From: Lobosporangium transversale
Lineage: Eukaryota > Mortierellomycota > Mortierellomycetes > Mortierellales > Mortierellaceae
Direction: 5' to 3'
Assembly: GCF_002105155.1 (NCBI RefSeq)
Contig: NW_019028979.1
Location: forward strand, 434,001-498,000
Length of the DNA stretch: 64,000 nt
Shown: positions 59,398 through 64,000 of the stretch, piece by piece
Position numbering within the stretch: position 1 is the stretch's first letter
How the letters are laid out: every line of letters starts with the position of its first letter
Notes under the pieces: generated by a model
What the model was told of the DNA's origin: nothing
Seen by the model: only the letters and a program-made list of their open reading frames with translations
Database searches by the model: none
Program-made: the position numbers and the translations under genes

Positions 59398-61318
59398 AAA
59401 GAGCCGTTGCATGACATGCATTAGAGCAAGAATACATATTGCAACCTACCAAAAGGATTGTACCTTCGTGGTGCAGTTTGCGACCCTATTGACCCCCCAA
59501 GGATGTCTGAATATTCTTCTGCTGGTTCTTCCTATCATCAACGGGCCCAGCTAGTCACATGTTTAATTCCCATGCTTCACGTCACTCACGTTCTATACCC
59601 TGTCGCCTGTATTATAGTGCCGTAATAACAACAACGATAATAATAGTATAATAAAACTCCCTCCTCTCTTCACAAAGCTTCCATATGGTGTACTTTTTCG
59701 GCTGACATCTAGAAGCATAGCTTTTAGTCCATTGTTTCTCAAGGATATCTGCTATTTGACAGCACGAATTGGCGATTATAGAGGCGTATCTTTTGGAGCT
59801 CGCCGTTATCAGATGAAACAGACCCAGTAAGAGCAGAAATGTTAGTCTGACGAGAATAGCGAGAGTAGGCGCATCATCCTTATTTCACTTACAGCCCCTG
59901 TTTTGGTCAGAACAGGCCCTTATATTGGGCAGTCTGTTGGAGATCAGTGTTGATAGGTCCAGAAGCTATCGTTAGAAACTGAGTTCTTGATACTATCACT
60001 TTGTATATTTCCGTTCGGAGCATCACAGCATGCACTCTAATGCCGAGGCAGAACCGCTTTTCACATATTTCGTCTTTTCTTCCTTCTCTTCCTCATCCGT
60101 GTCGATCATAAAGACGACAACTTTTTGTGAAAAACACCCTGCTTCTCTTGGAACAAAACTTGCTCCCAAATCACAAAGTTTAAGCTGAACTTTGATCTTG
60201 TCCAAACCGCTCTTGTTCCCTCTTGGTATCATCGAGAAGTTGACGGTACCTGAGCTGCCTCTTTCTTTATTCATAGTGCTCAGACTGGTTTCCCAAAGTA
60301 GTAATGATGGCATCAGGAGCAAGGTCGGGGACTGTGATAAATGAGAATACGTCAACTATGAAGAGTAAACAAACAAGACGCTTTTTTATTCCAAAATGAG
60401 GACCAATTGCTACCAGTCTTTTTTATTGATAAGGACGCGTCTTTCATTCATTTTTACGCCCATAATATAAATGCAGACGTATGGATTACCTTAAATACGA
60501 CCTCACTATAGCATCGGCTATATTTCTTACGGAAACTTTTGTATTAAAGAACGTCCCACACGATGTGTGCTCGATTGTGCAAAGATCAAAGCCTCAGCCA
60601 AAGGCTGACGTATTCAGATGCTAACCTCCCCCCACCAAATGACTGTTTGTTCCCTATGCTTGTTAGTTGTGTCTTGGACTGGGTTGAGCTTTGGTAGTCA
60701 GCTTGGTTTTTTTCAACTTCTTACATGCTTTACTAGATCTTTAAAATTGATTAATATCCTTATGTTACTTTTTAGCTCGTGGTAAACTGACGCATTGTAC
60801 TTTGTGCCCCATCTCGTCATGATTGAACATTTCACCACGTCCTTGATCAAGGACTCTAAACAGTGAGCTACACCAACATCTCCAATTCAAAACAATCTTG
60901 CCATATTCGACTGAACAACTGGCCTATAAGTTTTGTTAAAAAAGAATAAGCTCAATCTTAGTTTGCCAAAAAAAAAAAAAAAAAAAAAAAAAAGCTTGCT
61001 GTCAACAACAGTGGAGGAGGGAGGGGTTAACCTTTCTGCATAAGCAAAAGACTGAGTTTAGCAAGATAGTAGACCATGAGAAGAAGACGTCGGGCGCGAC
61101 GGTGTCACACAGACCCTCGTTACCAAGACATGACGAGATGTGATCCACATTTTGATTGTATGATACTGAAAGTGATCGTAAAAGGTGATAGTGGTGGATT
61201 TTAATTATAAGAGTCAGACCTATAAATGGTTATCGCCAATGTTGGATGATGGATTATGATATTGACTTTTTACCTTGGCTGCTCTAGGAAGCATGAAAGA
61301 CAAGAGACTCCTGTATTG

Positions 61319-61352
<34 letters not shown>

Positions 61353-62445
61353 CCCACTCTAAAATACTCTTCAAAAGTGAAACAGCGGGAGATGACATAA
61401 GAGAAAAATAATAAAAAAATATATATATATTCCAACAAGTGGATTTCGTTCGCCTAAGAATCTATGGAGCCCATCAGAATTCTATAAGAGAAGCCTCGAT
61501 AAAATGATTCGGACATATCTCAGACGCGAACGGTAAAAGGGAAAGAGACATTTCCAATTTTATGTAAAGAAACATCTGTTATAACCCCTGCATCTATTTT
61601 TCACATTTTATTATTTTTTTTAATGGCAGGTACAACGCGTATCATGATCATGAAAGCGCTTGTCTAATTTTATGTGACTGCAGCATACATATTATCGCAG
61701 ACATGCACTTAATGCGAATATTAGAATACACATGTAGCATAAATAAGGGTGACGCTTGTACTACCAAAAATTGATACGACTCGTTTCCTGCATACAGCAC
61801 AAAATGCATTTACTCTACCCCTCTGCCTTGTCGTGACTTTGGCCAGGGTGCTGAGGAAAAAAAAAAAAAAAAAAAAACTGATTGAGACTGAGACTGAGAC
61901 GAAAATTAGGTCCGGGGGCATTATTTCAATCTGTTTATATCAAGTCGTAAAGGAGAGAATGGATGCTCATTATCCGACGCGCTCTAGATCCTGCCATGCG
62001 ATAGTAAAGGAGCCTCTTACTATACAAGGGAAGTGAGAAAGGAGTCGAAAGGGGGGGGAGAAGGGGTGAAAGGAGTAAAGAAATGAAAGGGACAATTTCA
62101 GTCATCGACTGTGGATTATCATTTGCTATCCCAAATCATCAAGAGGCGAATGGGAGGAGCTTGTTTGCATTAACGGTTCACGACACTGTTTTAATCAATG
62201 CTAGACTTATTGCTCATCCTTATTACATGTGCTTTTTCTTCAAATCCATGGTAATGAGACTAATAGGAAAAGAGTAAGTCTACATTTATTACACATGTGC
62301 AATACAACGCAACGCGATGAGGAATGAATAATGCTATATAACAAGGTTAAAGGAGTAAATAATGATTATTATATTTATCATCATATCCTTTTTAACCTTT
62401 ACAATTCTCACTCGGAGACTGTGCATTTAATGATTTTCATATCCT

Positions 62446-62479
<34 letters not shown>

Positions 62480-64000
62480 CTCAGGCTTGTCGCCTACGGA
62501 TCCTCATATGCTCGCATTTATACAATAAAACAGACTAATAGATGATATCGGGATGCACTTTTGTTTATCAAAATATTATTTATACAATTTCTACAGTTAT
62601 ACATGTATAAAACAAAGGCATGCACGCATGCGTGTGTATAAATATGTTTATATATATAAAATACGTAAAAAAAAAAAAAAAGTACATGTATTGTTTATGA
62701 GCAATGTCGAGTGTTGAGAACAAACAGGATTGGGGGGGTCCTTGAGGATTGGTGTTGTTATCACGCAAGAAAGGTTTGGCGATACAATTTTCTAAAAGAG
62801 ATATAGGTCGTTTTGGTCATGGGGTTTTGTTCAAAGAAGGTCGGTGCCATAACTTTCATGTACATGTATAGCAATCATTATATTGTTGCGATATGTATTT
62901 TTCTGTGTATAATCAATCACTTTTCTAAAAGAAAGTTTGGAAAAGGATTGTGGGTGCCAGAATACAATACTTTAAAAAAAAAAAAAAAAAAGGCTGGCCT
63001 AATTGGGTTGCACTGAATGTGTCCAGATACATGTACATGTATCCATGTAGATACAGTAGACACAATACATTGAAATATACACATGTTGTGTACTGATAAT
63101 TGTTTCGTGTTTATTGTTATATATATATTTATATTCTTCATATCCTGTTGTATCCTTTGAAACTTGTCTGCAATGAAAAAGGTAATTAAGAACATTGTGT
63201 AACATTATAATTGATAAATATTGACTAGTTCAGCTCACAGCTCTCGCTTTTTTTACCCCTTGTTTGTTTCAAGAGGTATCATTTGCATCTCATCATATGC
63301 CTGCATCTGTGAGAGCACTTGCACGCTTTTTTTTTTTTTTTTTTTTATCACTCTCACTGTTCTGTTTTGTCTCAAGACGAAGACGAAACGAGGAATGGAT
63401 TGAGAAATGCTTTGGATGGAAGGATGAGAGAAAAAGAATGTGTTGTTGATTCGTTGGATCTTGGGTTGATATCGGTGAGAACCACACAGTGATCGAGTCC
63501 GCGTGGCCATCAAATCACTCGCAATCCCCTTGATTGAACGAGGTTGCTTGTGTTAATGATTGCGCTCGTGCCCCTGCGTACCCATTCATGAAGGAGAAAT
63601 GAGGGGCCCAGGACGTGGTTCCCAGGTCTTGATAGAGCATGGCAAGATGCGCAAATTCTTTTTTTCTTTTCTTACAGCCATCCATCGTATCCATCCATCT
63701 GTCATCGCTCTGAGTTTAACTTTTGCTTCTTCCTTCTTGATTGTTTTGCTCGGAGTAAAAGAAGAAGGAAGGGTGACTGATCTGAATGTATTTGTTTACA
63801 TGGTCAAAAAAAAATTGGTTTTTTTTTTTTTTTTTTTTTTTTTCTTTTGCAAGTGCCTTGGGTGCTCACACTAGACCTACTGATGACATGCAGGTCTACT
63901 TCGCTGAACACATCATTTGATTCAGTTTGCCTCACGCCTCAAAAGATGAATTGTTTGATGATGAGCGTTTTTGGGCTTACTCAGTTATCAACGAATAATG
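59398..64000. other. Gene-poor right end
   Basis: Contains A26 at 60968-60993, A32 at 61319-61350, T31 at 62449-62479 and T25 at 63819-63843. A minus-strand frame at 60023-60355 and a plus-strand frame at 63600-63850 (hydrophobic, MRKFFFSFLTAIHRIHPSVI) could be parts of spliced genes, but no family is recognised. Two short tails resembling the SINE-like 3' end lie near 60395-60435. Confidence 0.4.

Noticed and set aside
60492-60511. TAAATACGACCTCACTATAG resembles the phage T7 promoter
   Set aside because: It differs by two inserted bases and stands alone in spacer DNA; most likely coincidence, though vector carry-over could be checked.

Overview
The window is a nuclear genome segment from a fungus. 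Its genes carry many short GT-AG introns (about 60-800 nt), and its proteins are fungal types: a samB/MUB1 MYND protein, the VTC4 polyphosphate polymerase, RTF2, a PTM1/TMEM87 membrane protein and an Sso-type syntaxin. About thirty A or T homopolymers of 20 nt or more lie in introns and spacers, none in an exon. An animal-type eIF4E-binding protein, together with the look of several proteins, suggests an early-diverging lineage such as Mucoromycota or Mortierellomycota. That placement is inferred from remembered family resemblance, not from a search.

Layout. 0-5 kb: CDC50-family flippase subunit (-) and an SLC49/FLVCR-like transporter (-). 5-9 kb: gene-poor, with one strong hairpin. 9-15 kb: VTC4 (+) converging on an Old Yellow Enzyme-type oxidoreductase (-). 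16.4-19.7 kb: ribosomal protein eS17 (+), with an ATG-only first exon and an 11-nt micro-exon, converging on an alpha-arrestin gene (-) that carries an apparent frameshift. 19.7-24.5 kb: empty spacer. 24.5-27.2 kb: single-exon samB/MUB1 homologue (+). 28.7-29.9 kb: 4E-BP (-). 30.4-33.2 kb: a coiled-coil protein of unknown function and a PHD/EGLN-like 2-oxoglutarate oxygenase (both +). 33.3-34.4 kb: three head-to-tail SINE-like elements, the largest with a degenerate tRNA head, then a tRNA-Trp gene. 35.6-38.4 kb: secreted subtilase (-). 38.9-54.1 kb: dense block with RTF2 (-), PTM1/TMEM87 (+, one probable GC-AG intron), a small membrane protein (-), BCS1 (+), a G-patch/zinc-finger protein (-), MZT1 (+), a glutathionyl-hydroquinone reductase (-) and an Sso-like syntaxin (-). 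55-59.4 kb: a Ser/Pro-rich protein of unknown function and a beta-TrCP-like F-box/WD40 protein (both +). 59.4-64 kb: no convincing gene.

The genes look like an ordinary housekeeping neighbourhood (membrane traffic, mitochondrial assembly, translation control, protein turnover, phosphate storage), not a pathway cluster. The best leads are the complete 4E-BP motif set, the tandem SINE-like array, the unusual gene structures of RPS17 and PTM1/TMEM87, and the disrupted arrestin gene. Exon boundaries were set by hand from reading frame, splice consensus and family alignment remembered from knowledge; none has transcript support.
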